The notes under the pieces were generated by a model that saw nothing but the letters and a program-made list of their open reading frames with translations, ran no database searches and was not told where the DNA came from. Made by a program: the position numbers and the translations under genes. This document shows, one piece after another, positions 47,946 to 63,532 of a DNA stretch of 64,000 nucleotides (the first letter of the stretch is position 1; the number at the start of each line of letters is the position of its first letter). The stretch spans positions 2,745,438 through 2,809,437 of the forward strand of contig JAQFVV010006340.1 in the NCBI GenBank assembly GCA_028023455.1. Direction: 5' to 3'. Source of the stretch: Epiperipatus broadwayi (taxonomy: Eukaryota; Onychophora; Udeonychophora; Euonychophora; Peripatidae).

Positions 47946-49414
47946 GTATTCAATGTAGTATGAAAATATGACAGCACAAAATACCATGCAGTCAGGAATG
48001 TACATTTGAACAGTATGGTTAGAGAAGACATTGACTGTCAACCAAACAGGAATGCTACATCTGTTGGCAAGAAGAACAATAAAAAAAACTCCATAGGAAG
48101 AGACTGTATTTTCCGTCCATAGGCAAACAGGTGGTGTGTGGCATATAATGGAGATCCTGCATGTAGCGAACCTCATACTACATCTACTAATTACACCAAT
48201 ATATCCAATCCATTGACCTAATTTAACTACGAAACAAATAACCTAAGATTACTCTCCCCTAATTAATTAATATAACTTTACAAATCTATGTAGCCATTCA
48301 TGCCTGACTTAAATTTAACATTTATATAAGTTCACACAGATGGATTTATAAAAGTTTTTTTTCAATGTTGAGCATAGATCAACTATATAGATTACATGCT
48401 CAAAAACATTTCAAAATAAACATAAATGATCAAAATATAAAGTCATTGATGTAATTGCAGTGGGAATTCACAAGAAACCCAATGGCATTCATCATAACAT
48501 GCCACATTGACTCCAATAACTAAAAAGACATCCGAATAAATACATTTTAGATATTCAATGTAAGATATCATTATTTACTGAATGTCTATATATTCCAATC
48601 AAATATGAAAACAAAAACATAATTAAACGTGAACAAATCTATGCAAGTGTCTATGCCCAACTTAAATTTAATGTATTTAAATAATTTATACAATATTAAT
48701 ATTAATAGTAATAAAAAATAAAAATGGAAATGATTTTTCTTTTTTAAACTTAAATGTATAAAATCTAAACATTAATTATCAATTTGAAATTTGAAAGTCA
48801 GATAAGAGTTCATTTTAAAATTTAGGCTCTGAATATTAAAAGCTTGAATGAAAGTTCTTAATTACTTTTAAATTGTATAGTTCATGTCTTACAGAAGGAG
48901 AATCATGGTTCCTGGTGCCAATTTCTGTGATGTCTCTATTTGAAGTCTGGTCTGTTGTTCTGGAGGAGGCCTAAGCTGGTTCAATCCTGGTATTACAATC
49001 ATTTTATTTGAAACAAGAGAGAAAGAGAGAGACAAGTGCATCTTATCGCACTTCTCACAAAAATCAAGCTGGAACTCCTTTTAATTTTAATATTTTTCCT
49101 TTTATAGTACTCCTTCCGATTCATTGAACATCATTTCCTGTTGCAATAATTTCCATTATGATCCAGGGCTTCATTGCTGCTTCTATATTGGACATTTAAT
49201 TTCATTTTTATTCTCTTATTTATATCTTTCAACTGACCTTTTTTTTCTATAAGAGCCCCAAGACCTAGTTTGCTTTTCAATTAATTTATAAAACAATCAT
49301 TTCCATTTACAAAAATATTTTATCTTTAGATCTTGTACTTTTTTCTAAAAAAGTACATTCAAATATATTTTTTTTAAAAAAAAAGAAAATAATTTTTTAA
49401 GTTTTGCATCTGTG

Positions 49415-49445
<31 letters not shown>

Positions 49446-49541
49446 CAACTCTTTAATTTTTTTAGCTTTTAGTTTTTATTTATGAACTTAGTTTTTATTT
49501 TAATCTTAAATTAATGTAATGACATATTTTATACCGTTACA
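47946..49541 (-). mobile_element. Solo LTR (family 2), 5' portion in LTR sense
   Basis: Starts with the right copy of GTATTCAATGTA and continues the reverse complement of the family-2 LTR (compare 48180-48300 with 46085-46220: CCAATATATCCAATCCATTG and complement). Ends CCGTTACA at 49541, followed by ATGT, the 4-bp target duplication. More diverged than the LTR at 45097, so older. Confidence 0.82.
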
Positions 49542-50340
49542 ATGTGCAGACCAAAGAAACTCAATGGTATATCATTACACTCCATTTACACTTTCTACAT
49601 TCTAAAAGCCCATAATATGATTGTTCTGCTTCAAGAGTGGTTTCCCCTGCAAAAATTTAATGAGGTAATCACTCCAACTGATCGACCCCCTCCTAAGAGT
49701 ACCCCTACATGGACTAACAAAATACTCACATTGCTTAAAACTAATGATCTGCTTAACAGAACCAACCATACAAAGCTTAAATACTGGGACATATATCACC
49801 TAGTCAATAGCACTCAAAAGAGTATCTCTGGATTTCTAAACATATCTAATTACTCATTAATAAAGCAATTCAACTTCTGGGGGCTAGAAGCCAAATTTTT
49901 GGACTTTGTATTAAAAATCAATCTATCGGCTCTCCCTACTAACTCCTTCTTAGTGCATAAGAGAGTACACTCCAAAATAAGCCCCATCTGACAATGGTGT
50001 AACAGAGAAGATGAAACTTTTTCACGTCTTCTCTTTGGATGTCCAGTTCTTAGAATGTACAGAATCCTCATCAACAAGTGGATGCTGTTTGACAAAAACA
50101 AAATATTTGATTTGCGAGAAATCATCAATGCAGGCAATTTCACAAAAATAAGATTTTTTATTATGTTAAATTATGCTATCTGGACAATTAGAAGTGATCA
50201 CATCTTTGGTCATTACATCATTAACTGGCAAAACCAAATTCTTGCCAAAATCAAAAAAATCAAGCTTAGAAATGAACAATTAGCACCAGGAAACCAGTAT
50301 AAGAAAACTTGGCAAATCATCAAACTCCCAACCAATTGAA
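49542..50340 (+). mobile_element. LINE fragment, right part (RT C-terminus and zinc knuckle)
   Basis: Continues the frame of 41760-42173 once the insertion and one ATGT copy are ignored: the junction reads ISFRN then MCRPKKLNGISLHSIY, the usual motif after the RT thumb. Then come KLKYWDIYHLV, NSFLVHKRVHSKISPI, and a CCHC-like knuckle (QWCNREDETFSRLLFGCPVL) in which the first Cys codon has become TGA and the His is Arg. Ends TWQIIKLPTN and a stop. Inactive. Confidence 0.8.
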
Positions 50341-50344
50341 GTAT

Positions 50345-52580
<2,236 letters not shown>

Positions 52581-55249
52581 TGGATATTTGGTATGATTTA
52601 TGTGTATGACTTCTGGTAAATGGCTCATTTTTCATTTAAAAATTTAGGTAAAATCTTAAAACAGTGCTAAACAATATTAGTTAAATTGTCTAAATCTTAT
52701 AGTTATTGATATTCTACCAGCCTCTTTTTTCAAACCCTGTTAGTGTATAATACATATTAATTTGGTTGTCTAGATTTCATAATTATTAGTATTATATTGG
52801 CCTATTATTTATTTAAGTTCACTTAATTTTAATTTAGTCTAATAATATGCTAATTTGTTTTTCACAGCTATATCAAAAGTTACTTGACAGAAGTGTGTAT
52901 TTTAAATTAAATTTTATCTCAGCTTAGTATAAGCTAAAGTTTTGGTATTACTTATTTCAAATTTCTATTGTCTATGAGCCAATTTAAGATACAAGTTATT
53001 TTTTATTTTTAAACCAATTCTATGTGGGGATATTTGATGTATATCCCCTAAAAGATTTGTATTTAAACTTCAGTAAAATTGTCAGTAAAGATCTGGATGC
53101 ACTTATGTGCCAACTGATGTAAACTACTTGTAACAGGGCTTATGTTGGCAAATAATTCCGAATGCTTGATGTAAATAGAATAAAAACTTGTACATATTAT
53201 TTTATGTCTAATCATTAATAAATTTAATTGTTGTTTATTTAAAAAGTATTTAGTTTCTGTTTTTCTATATGTCATTTGTCTTGAGTTCACTAAATTAATA
53301 AGTCCATTTAAGTTATTAAGTTTCCTATTTGAAAAGATTGCAATGTTCACAATTCTGATTTCTATTAGAAATGTGAGTAACAGATAACCAAATTTTGCAG
53401 TTCCAAAACTTGACATTTCCAATGAAAATCTTTTACAAAAATTTCTCTATTTCAAAGATTGGAATTGTATATAAGATAAAATAAAATTGGATATTTTAAA
53501 ATAAATTCATTAATACAATTTCAGTGAAAATTATTCCAGCTATTTTCAGACTGTACTTATTATTAATCATTTCTTTATAATTTGAAGTTATAATCATTGC
53601 ACTTGATAATTTAGTTTGTGTTGTCTATGGAATAATAAAAAGACATAAAATGTACCATTTTCTATTATTTTCGAGTGATATATTGAACAATTGGCTATGA
53701 TTATTCTGAATTTAATATATTTTATTATGCAATTACTTAGCTAATTAAATATTTTCTTTGTGTAATTATTTCTGTTGTATCAAAATGTTAGGAAGAATTT
53801 CTTATAAGAAAAGTATATGCCTTCTAGAGTCTCCCAGGATATCAATCATTCATTGTCAACCATTGATTAAAGAATATTGCCTAAAAGATATTCAGAATCC
53901 TGAGATTATCATTATTGTTATGTTCATATTATTGAATACATCATTCATTTATATTACATTATTTTTGTAGCAAAAGAGAAGTATACTGAATTTTATTGTT
54001 ACTCGACAAGAGGAGAGTATATGAATCCATTCTTCCTTTACGTTATGATATGGCAAATATTAAATGCTGAGATATTTTAAGAAGAAGATTAATATAAAAG
54101 ATTTATGTTGGTGAAAATAACTTATATACTCAGAGAATATATTTTGATGGAGGGGAAGTCATATCTTAAAAGTATTTTGTAAATAAGAGTGAATTTTTTT
54201 CTCTTCTTAATTTTATTTGTAATTATTTAATTGTATAATAAGTATTATTATTATGACTTTTAAAATTTCCCTTTATCTTAATAGATGTATCTGAAATATC
54301 ATTTCCTTTATTATAACTGCCACTGAGTCTAGTCCATGCTCCAGACATAAGAGTCTCTCCCATTTATACTCACATTTATACCAATGCAAAATCAATAATG
54401 ATTGCTAATTTATTTTGGTAAATAAACACAGGTTAAAACAAATAAAAGTGTATAAATTACCATATGTAGAACCTTTCTGAACCCGATGCTAAATCAATAT
54501 CTGCTTATGTCTGTCACTAAGCATAAAAATAAATAGAAGGCTGAATATATACATAAACTTGTCATCATATATAGAGTGGATCATTTTATATGAACACATA
54601 AACATCAGCAAAACTATCCCCTTTTTAAAGACATGTATGATAAAAATAACAAGAAAAAAATTGCCAATCTTAAAATGATTTAATGCTTATATAAACATTA
54701 TTATATGGCCATCTAATAGAAATGATTGTGTCAAGTTGTAAGAACATTAATTAATTAAACAGATAGAACATAGATTTTAATCTGGATTTCCTTTTTTTAA
54801 TTGAAAATAACTAAAATTTACTACAAAGTACTAAGAAGAATCTAGATTGTTTAGAACAATTATGAAATTAGAGGGGGGAAAGAATCTGTAAACTTTAAGA
54901 GAAAAAATAATTTTAGAAACTATTGTGGATTTATTAATTTATTAATTGTCAAAATTTAAAGAAAACATTAAAGGAATATAACCAAACATACTAAGACAAT
55001 TATAATATAAATAACATTTGTATAAATGAATGCAATCAATAAAATACATTTAAACTCTCATATCAATAAAAACAAATATAAACTAATTTACAACTTTATG
55101 TCTATGATTCCCTGGCTCACTGATATATCTACAGAACATTTCATATAAACATTTACTTTCAGTACATAAAGACATGGATATAGACCTATTCCTTTCTGTG
55201 CAGATTATATATAAAAGTGTATGCTTCATATATCAACACAATATCTATA
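52581..55249. other. AT-rich region without recognised features
   Basis: Contains a 119-codon minus-strand frame (53422-53063) of ordinary AT-rich composition that matches no family I know. Confidence 0.4.
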
Positions 55250-57300
55250 GTCTTCTATTTATTTTATGGTTGATGAGAAGTGTGTTACAATGACGAGCTC
55301 TAGGATGTCAGCTATTGGCTGGTTCAGTTGGCAAGGTGAAGTTAACTCCTATCAATAGCACTCTTATGTTCTTTCACTTTATCATCTAATTATTTTTCAG
55401 TATGTCCATAATAAACCATGCAGCTACTTCTACAAGTAATTTTATATATAATTTCCTTTTTATATTTCATATAATCTCTTATTTTATAATTACCTATTAA
55501 TTTGTCAATATTTTTACTATTTGATCATAATATGCTAATGCTTTTATCTATATATTTTTTTTTTGAGTAATGTATGATAAGTTTTAGAGAAGTGTGAAAG
55601 TTTTATCCATTTTTTATTATTCTTTGATCTGCTATTATTATTTATAATAATATTATTATTTATATTTGAATTAGGTGATTTATAATTAAAAAATTTATCT
55701 TCAATACTTTTAGGGTTATATCCATAATTATTATATAATTCAATAAATTATTCTTTTTGTAAAGAAGCTATATTTCTATTTGTGTTAAATCTATTATTTT
55801 TATGTTTAAAATTTTTTAATAACTGTCACTATTGTGTCCATGCCTATTGTGAATCAATAGAAACTATATTTCTTAATATTTATCTTCTTTAATGAAATGT
55901 TTTAATATATTTTTAGTATCATTATCTATCTTAATCTCTATATCTAAATACTGTAAACATCAAATCCATTATTGTAAATTTCATATTGCACATATTAGTA
56001 TTAAATTCTTTATAAATATTATTTACAGCTGTTGATTGTTATCAATTATTAAAGCATCATCATCATATCTAAAAAATGTGTTATTTATTGATTTATTATT
56101 TTTCTTTTAACGATTTCCAATTCATCAATAAATATTAATGACATTAACCCACTTTTTGCACAACCCATTACTCATCCTTTATATATACTCCATTATCTAT
56201 TATTTTATTTGAAATATAAAATATTATATATTAATGTTAAGCTTTCTTCTATAATATGTATTATATTTATATCATTAATGGACATAGGTAATTTCTGTAT
56301 TAATATTTCTATACTCTTAATTTCTGGAATACTAGAATATATTTTTGCAATGAAAAAATATCTTGTTTTTCTATTCAGTTGTATGTTATTTAAATTATTT
56401 ATGATAGAATCTGTAATTTAATGCAAAATTCCCCCAAACCAAAAATATTTGTTATCCATTTATTTAAATACTTACAAAATTTCTGTAAAATAAAATCACT
56501 AAAATCAAATAATAATCTCAATGGATTAGTATGTTTATGAGATTTTACTTTAGTAAATATAAATGGATTTTTCATAAGAAAAATGCAAAAAATTATATTG
56601 ATTTATATTGTTTTTTTCATTTTATGTAATAATTTTATGTATTCGTTTTTTTGTAATATTAGTAGAATCTTTTGATAATTTATTACATCCTTTTTTTTTT
56701 GTTTCATATTCTATTTTATTTATATAATCCATAGAATAGAAAATAAGAAATTTAGTACATTTATTCTCATTATATATTGTGATTTTTTTCACTATTACAT
56801 ATATTTTAAATTTCATTAATAATCCTTCTATATTTATATGCTTCCTTAAAAGTTTTATTTTCATATAATCGTTTGTTTAATAATGAATTTAATTTCTTCT
56901 TTTCTTCCATTGAAATATTTGCCAGCTTTAAATCTGTAATAAACCTCTTTTTAATATCTAAATTCAGAAATGGTATAAAGAATGAAATTTTACACAGTAA
57001 ATTATTTGTTCTCTAGAAAATTTATATTTTGTTAGTGCTATGAAATTATTCACAATTTCTTATATATTTTTAATGTTATATTTATAAGTGAAAGGCTAAA
57101 TTACATTTAAATAAAAAACTTACGTTAGAAATGCAGTCATTATTTCTTTCAATATTAAGATATTTCTAACATAAGAACTCCTTCCAACTTGAATTTTATT
57201 ATTATTTTTAAACTTTATATTTCCATCTACTTTAATAATTTGACGAAAGAATTTGCAGAACTAAATTTCTTCTAATTCTCTCATTATCACTTTACTTTTT
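55250..57300 (-). mobile_element. Penelope-like element 5: decayed RT plus GIY-YIG
   Basis: The minus strand gives, in broken frames, MGCAKSGLMSLIFIDELE followed by FFRYDDDALII (about 56165-56050): the PLE reverse-transcriptase motif B/C pair, with the catalytic DD preserved. Further on, YKITCRSSCMVYYGHTEK and DDKVKEHKSAI (about 55440-55340) are the Cys-x3-Cys and GIY-YIG nuclease. Upstream pieces (57000-56600) fit the PLE N-terminal region. Many stops and indels; inactive and old. This is the only locus in the window where PLE RT and nuclease are both visible. Confidence 0.75.
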
Positions 57301-57320
57301 TCTTTTATAAAAGATCATAA

Positions 57321-57321
<1 letters not shown>

Positions 57322-57390
<69 letters not shown>

Positions 57391-57400
57391 ATATATATAA
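57322..57400. repeat. (TA)n microsatellite
   Basis: TA run with two TTTA-type interruptions, at the upstream edge of PLE 5. Confidence 0.9.
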
Positions 57401-57675
57401 ATCTTATATTTTGGCACAAAATATAAAGCTTGGTTGAACTGATTTAAAATTTCTCTATCTTTTTCTATATGTCTTGAATACCATAACTGACACTTTATAT
57501 ATACCTGATACTTGTCTTCAATTTGACTCAATGAGAAATTATATAATTTCATTTTTTTTTCTTTGCTTATTCTATATTATTTATTAGTTTTGCTCTTTTT
57601 CGAATCTCAGAGTTAGATAAGTTGTTTTTAACCTGCAAAACCAGTAGCATATTATAGTAAATGCAGTAAGATATA

Positions 57676-57736
57676 AACAATAATAATAGTAATAATGATA
57701 ATAATAATGATGGTGTTGATGATGATGATGATGATG

Positions 57737-57824
<88 letters not shown>

Positions 57825-57851
57825 AAATAATAATAATAATAACAACAACAA
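57676..57851. repeat. (AAT)n with (GAT)n patches
   Basis: About 55 trinucleotide units with a TGATGATGATG block at 57718-57737. Confidence 0.95.
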
Positions 57852-58505
57852 CAATATGCTTTCTCTCATTTAAGTAACTTTATTTATTAATTTGATTATA
57901 CATTCTAAGAAATAAAAAAAAAAGATAAATTAAATAAAATATACTAAAGTACTTACTTCATTTTATGTCTTAATTTATGTTTTTAGGACTCTATGAGTTC
58001 CCTAATTTAATTGTTTTAATTTGGGAAGACAATGCCTGCACTATTGTATGTTATATGGCATTATTTTGTGCTGGTGTTCTAATCCACAGAATTGTTGCCT
58101 GACATTTTATTATATTCTTTGTATTCATTACTACACTGGTGGTTAATTCACTGAACATTTTGGAATTGGGCATGTTACCCTGTTGATGGCCATAAAGCCA
58201 ACACAACATTTAAAGCATTGATATTCCTTTACACAGATGTATATATCCACAGAAATATTATTGCTATTTGTTGTATAAATGCATGTTTGATGAGAGACTC
58301 CATGCAATATAATGCTGATTTTGCTTCCCTCATTTTAGATGATCCCATGTATTCAGTTATCAACCATTAAAAGAGCATTTTATAAATTGCTTCCATGATT
58401 TATTACAGGTCAACTTAGATGATACTTCAAGGTGAGTTGGGAATCAACTATTCTCTTTGATTCATTATCTCTTCATAATCAAAATTTGCATGTTTAGTAA
58501 TACTA

Positions 58506-58506
<1 letters not shown>
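57852..58506. other. AT-rich region without recognised features
   Basis: No gene or repeat signature recognised. Confidence 0.5.
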
Positions 58507-58540
<34 letters not shown>

Positions 58541-58560
58541 CATCATCATCATCATCATCA

Positions 58561-58645
<85 letters not shown>
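58507..58645. repeat. (ATT)n with an (ATC)n block
   Basis: About 46 units; the ATC block is at 58540-58564. Confidence 0.95.
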
Positions 58646-58646
<1 letters not shown>

Positions 58647-60691
58647 GATCTGGATATAGATCCATTGGTTCTGATATTAATATATTTGAAATGTTATTGC
58701 CCCAGTGTTTGAAACCATCTTCTCTCTTATAAGAGCTGAAATCAAATTCATTTCTGAGAAAATCTTATATTGTGTTTGTTTTGAACTCTTGTACATTTTT
58801 CATATATGAGAACAAGTAAATGTGATGCTATTTTATTTCATTTATTATTTATTTAATTTTGATCATTGTATTAATCAATTATTTGTTTGTATTGATTGAG
58901 TTGTAAAAAAATGCTAATTTTATAGTTTAACCTAACTGTACCATTGCTATTTGTCATACAAATAGCACCAGAAAATCCACTATATTAAATGGAAAATATA
59001 TTACAGCACATATTCTCACTGATGATGTTAACAAGATTTACTGAAGTTCTAAGATATTATATTACTGATGATTGTTTTTGGGTATTTAGTGATGTACAAG
59101 ATATAATAAAATACCATTTATTCCTTCAATCACTTCAGCTTTGCTTTGTTTATTTTAAAATATAACCCAGAATTTATTACTTCTATTGATGCTTGTGATA
59201 TTAGGATCTACTTTAATAAATAAATTTGCTAACCAACATTATAATGGAACCTATTTTCTAATATTATAACTTATGATTTACCTATTTGAGTCTTATTACT
59301 ATTGATTTAATTGAAAATTTAAATTAATAATGGAATAACCTAAAGTTTATGTGCATACTTTCATTGCAAGGCAAATACCCTACCTAGCATTGTTGTATTA
59401 AAAATTTTGAATATATCTAAGCAGTGACCAGTCACATGATGATGCTAGTTATAATTATTACTGTCTTGGTAAATGGACTTTATTCAGCATGTGATAGATG
59501 GTATTGATATAATGAATCATATATTTAACTCTGGAAAAGTAATCCATAGTCGTTTTATAGATGGTCAGTCATAGAGTCTCATAAATAAAATCTCAGTTTA
59601 CAGTTTTGAAATGCAGTTTTAAGATACAGTCATCAGTGAAAATATTTACTAAGTGAATAATCACATAATTTATTTGGGGCAATTTAATATGCCTTCATGT
59701 AATGCTGCAATGGATTTTTGTGGTGTGCCTTGGCCGCAACTGAATTATATCATAAGAGTCTTGCATTATATCATTAATTTTGCCTGTTACAATCCATGTG
59801 GACCTTTCTGTTACAATATATATTGTACTGTGATAACTCCCTGTACTATCATCTCCAATTAGAATGTTCAAAAACTTACTATATTTTATAATCAATATAT
59901 ATATATATATATGACATTATATGAATAAATACTATTACACATAATGTTTCGCCCATTCAGCAATATTTCTTGCCAATTATAGAATATATATTTTTAGAAA
60001 ATCTGAAATTATTAAATATTTAGTTGTTTTAAGTAGATAAAACCTCACAATGGCACCACTGCCATCCAGGTTTAAACTGAAGTTATGTATATGCACCCAT
60101 ATATAAATTTCATGTTAGAATATAATAAAATTATGAATTAAATTATGTTAAAAAAATTCTAATATTTTTTTATAAATAAAAAATATTTATTATAAATAAT
60201 ATAAATGGTATAATTAATTATATAGTTATATTGTAAATAAACATCACAAGATCACTATTTCATATGCTTCCTCTTAACTGTTAGTAAAACAGGAAAAACT
60301 CTCTATACATATTGCCTTCTGGCATCCATTGATTACTCTAGCTTGCACTGAGAGGCAATACCTATAAAGCAGTGAGCTTCAATCCTTGGTCTGCAGTTCA
60401 GTGCTGGGCCACAGAAGTTTTCTGCTGGTCCATGGTAGACTGGCAGGAAAGTTTGTAATAATAAAATAATAAGAGCTTAAACTTTTAATATAAACAATTT
60501 ACATTTATTTTTTCATCTTATTTTTACCCAATTAAAAAAAAAGAAACAGAGCAAAAACAAATTCTAATCAATCATACATAAATTAATTTGTTTTTCTAGT
60601 TATCACAGATGTTTATGGGGATGATGGGTAGAATTAAATTTTTTATTATTTTTTTTAAAAAATTCAAAATTAAATAAGATTTTTTTATTAT
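58646..60691. other. AT-rich region without a supported gene
   Basis: CTGTTACAATATATATTGTACTG near 59809-59831 is a palindrome of the LTR-end-like word. CAGTGAGCTTCAATCCTTGG at 60371-60390 resembles some hAT termini but no partner end was found. Confidence 0.4.
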
Positions 60692-60739
60692 ACAAACTCC
60701 ATATCATCATGATCATCATCAACCATTATCAATCCACTG

Positions 60740-61190
60740 CAGGATGAAGGTCTCTCTAAGTTCAATCCATCTTTTTCTATCTTTAGCTTCTCTTCTCCAC
60801 ACCAGCCCTGCACATTTTTTTATTTCATCCATCCATCTCATATGTGGTCTCTTTCTGGATCTTTTACAATCTCTTGGAATCCAGTTTAAAATTTTAATTG
60901 TCCATCTATTATCATCTCTTTTAGAAATATATCCAGTTCAAATCCACTTCAGTCTTTTAATTTTTTCAATGAGGTCAGTGACACCAGTTTGTTCTCTTAC
61001 CCATACAAGGTGTTTTTGATCTCTTCTTGTTACTCCCAAAATGCATCTCTCCACACTTCTTTAAATGATCTGAAGTCTCTGTATTGCTCTTCTATTAAGT
61101 ATCAAAATCTCAGTTCCATAAGTAAAAACTGGCAAAACACATTTATTAAAAACCTTCCTTTTCTAACACATAGGCATATTTTCTTTTAGT
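60740..61190 (-). pseudogene. LINE copy 2: C-terminal tail
   Basis: Continues with the KCVLPVLTYGTE-type block, the basic LKW-GYIS-RDDNRW region and the final KDRKRWIELRE, in broken frames, ending in the TTGATGATG tail. Confidence 0.8.
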
Positions 61191-62005
61191 ATCAAGTTAT
61201 ATCTACCAAAAGCACTCAAACCAAGTTTAATTCTATGATTAATTTCATCCATTATGTTTCCATCTGTATTAATAATCTGACCAAGGTATTTGTAATTGTT
61301 AACTTTTTCTAACTCATCATAATCAATCTTTATTTTCATATTTTGACAAAATCTATTAATCATTACGTTAATCTTTTTAACATTTATCTTTAGTCCTACT
61401 TTCCTACTTAAATCTGATAACTTCTGCAACATTTCCTGTAGCTCTAAAGCATTATTTGCAAAAATAACTACATCATCTGCAAAATCGAAATGACTTATAT
61501 AATCTCCATTTACTTTCACTCCTTTAGCTTCCCATTTTAATCCACAAATTACTTCTTGCAGCACTGCTGTAAAAAGTTTTGGAGATATGGAGTCACCCTG
61601 TCCTACACCCTTTTTAATGTTGATTTTCCTACTATAATTATGTAATCTAATTGTTGCTGTTGCATTTTTATAAATATTCTTTAATATATGACAATATCCT
61701 GGATCTGCACCTTGATGATCTAATGCTTTAATCACTGAAGAAATGTTTATAGAAACAAATGCCTTTTCATAATCTACAAATCCTAAGCATAATGGCAACT
61801 CATATTCATTTGTCCTTTCTATAACTTCTCTCAATACTTGGATATGATCTACTGTACTAAAACCAAGTTTAAATCCAGCCTGTTCTCTTGGTTGGTGGAA
61901 ATCCAGTGTTTTCTGTAGACGAGTTGTAATTATCTTAGTAAAAATTTTGGTGTAAAACCAATAAAAGACTGATAGGTCTGTAATTGCTAATATCTTCCTT
62001 ATCAC
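61163..62005 (-). pseudogene. LINE copy 2: reverse transcriptase domain
   Basis: The longest transposon frame in the window (280 codons). It contains KIFTKIITTRLQKTLDFH, EQAGFKLGFSTVDH, FVDYEKAFVSI (copy 1 has AFDSI, so the second Asp of the block is Val), GQGDSISPKLF and FDFADDVVIFA with the catalytic FADD. Starts and ends at frame breaks, so it is not a complete protein. Confidence 0.93.
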
Positions 62006-62902
62006 CTTTTTGAAATATTAATATTAATACTACATTCTTCCAATCATCTGGTACATCTTTATCATTTAGTCATTTGGTATATAACTTTGCTAAACTTTTT
62101 TCTATTTCTTTGCCTGCTTCTTTTAATATATCAATTATAATTCCATCATTACCTGGAGCCTTCCCTTTCTTCATAAATTTAATTGCATGTCTCACTTCCT
62201 CATTCAAAATTCTTGGCAATTTGGAAGATATAATAGGTATAGGAAGCACTTGTTATTTACTACTATATAATTATTGATAGAAGTCTTCTACACATTTTAT
62301 GATGTCATCTCTTTTTTTAGTAATAATGCCATCTTTTTTTCTTATTGCAGATATAAATTTCCTACCAATACCAAAATGTTGTTTTACACTCTTTAGACTT
62401 TTATTCTCTTCTACAGCTTTCCTTGCTAGCTCACAATTATACTTTCTTATATCATTTTTAACTCTTTTCCACACCATTTTACAAAATTCGAGATATTCAA
62501 TCTTTTTTAATGCATCATTGTTATATATCCTCATATTCCTTCTTTTCTTCATAAATTATCTACTCTCAGTAGAAATTTTATTGGTCAATTGCTGCTTTTT
62601 CTACCAGCTATCTTTGTTGCAGGTTTTAAAAGTGTATCAGTTATTTTCCTATTAATGTCATTTAAGTCTGAATCATGTTCAAAATCTACTGTTACTTGAA
62701 ACCGATTTGTAAGTTCTAATTTAAATTCATTAGAATGTTTCTGAAGATTAGGAATATCAACTGTAAACATTGTTTTTTTTTAATAATTTTTGTCTCTCCA
62801 GTTTTGCATTAACATGTATCTTACATCTTACTAAGCGATGATCACTTCCTGTGTTAAATTTATTAAGAACATTACAATCTTGAAATATGTATTTTTTGTT
62901 AG
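62006..62902 (-). pseudogene. LINE copy 2: endonuclease end and linker
   Basis: Broken frames carry FTVDIPNLQKHSNEFKLE, then MKKRRNMRIYNNDALKK, then the basic linker SVKQHFGIGRKFISAIRKKD and KKGKAPGNDGI near 62160-62130. Same order as copy 1. Confidence 0.85.
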
Positions 62903-63532
62903 TCAAAATATAATCCAATTCTGCTGTCCCTTTATTTGGATCCTTCCATGTCCATTTCCTTTTAACATTTTTCTCAAAAATCGAAATTCATAATATAATT
63001 TTTTTTTTCTGCAAACTCCACAAGTGTTACCTACAGCATTTTTATCTTTCATTTGTTTATGAATTATAGCATTAAAGTCTCCCATAACAATTTTAAAATG
63101 TTGTTTACTCTGATCAAAAGACTTTTGTACATCCATATAAAAATCTTCTATAACTTCATCACTATGAGAACGTGTTGGGGCATAAACCTGAATTATCTGC
63201 ATTTGGTATCTGCTATTAAGTTGTAAAACTAATCTTGCCACTCTCTCCGATATACCATCAATCTCCTCAATGTTATTCTTCTATTTTTTATTTATAATGA
63301 CACCATCTCTACTTGTATTTCCAATATTTGTGCCTTTATAGTAAAGTATATGTCCACTTTTTAAGTCAATTGTTTCTTCACCTTTTCTTCTAACTTCACA
63401 AAGTCCAATAATGTCCCATTTAATATAAGACAGTTCTTCTTCTACCTCTTGTAATCTTCCTTCACTTGAAAGTGATCTGCAGTTGTAAGTACCTAAATAA
63501 AAAGTCATCAAAATGGCAGCCTGAGTATGCAA
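62903..63532 (-). pseudogene. LINE copy 2: endonuclease domain
   Basis: Pieces FYLGTYNCRSLSSEGRL, GLCEVRRKGEETID, RYQMQIIQVYAPT and VMGDFNAII are visible in two frames with stops. The Arg of GDFNARIG is replaced by Ile and the following segment has a deletion. The SDHRLV end lies near 62835. Confidence 0.88.

Noticed and set aside
53063-53422. 119-codon minus-strand frame
   Set aside because: Long enough to notice, but composition is that of random AT-rich sequence and no motif or splice context supports it.
59018-59075. CTGATGATG strings
   Set aside because: CTGATGA is present twice but GAAA, GTC and pairing stems are missing. Chance matches in AT-rich DNA.
60371-60460. hAT-like terminus
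   Set aside because: CAGTGAGCTTCAATCC resembles some hAT ends, but no inverted partner or 8-bp duplication was found nearby.
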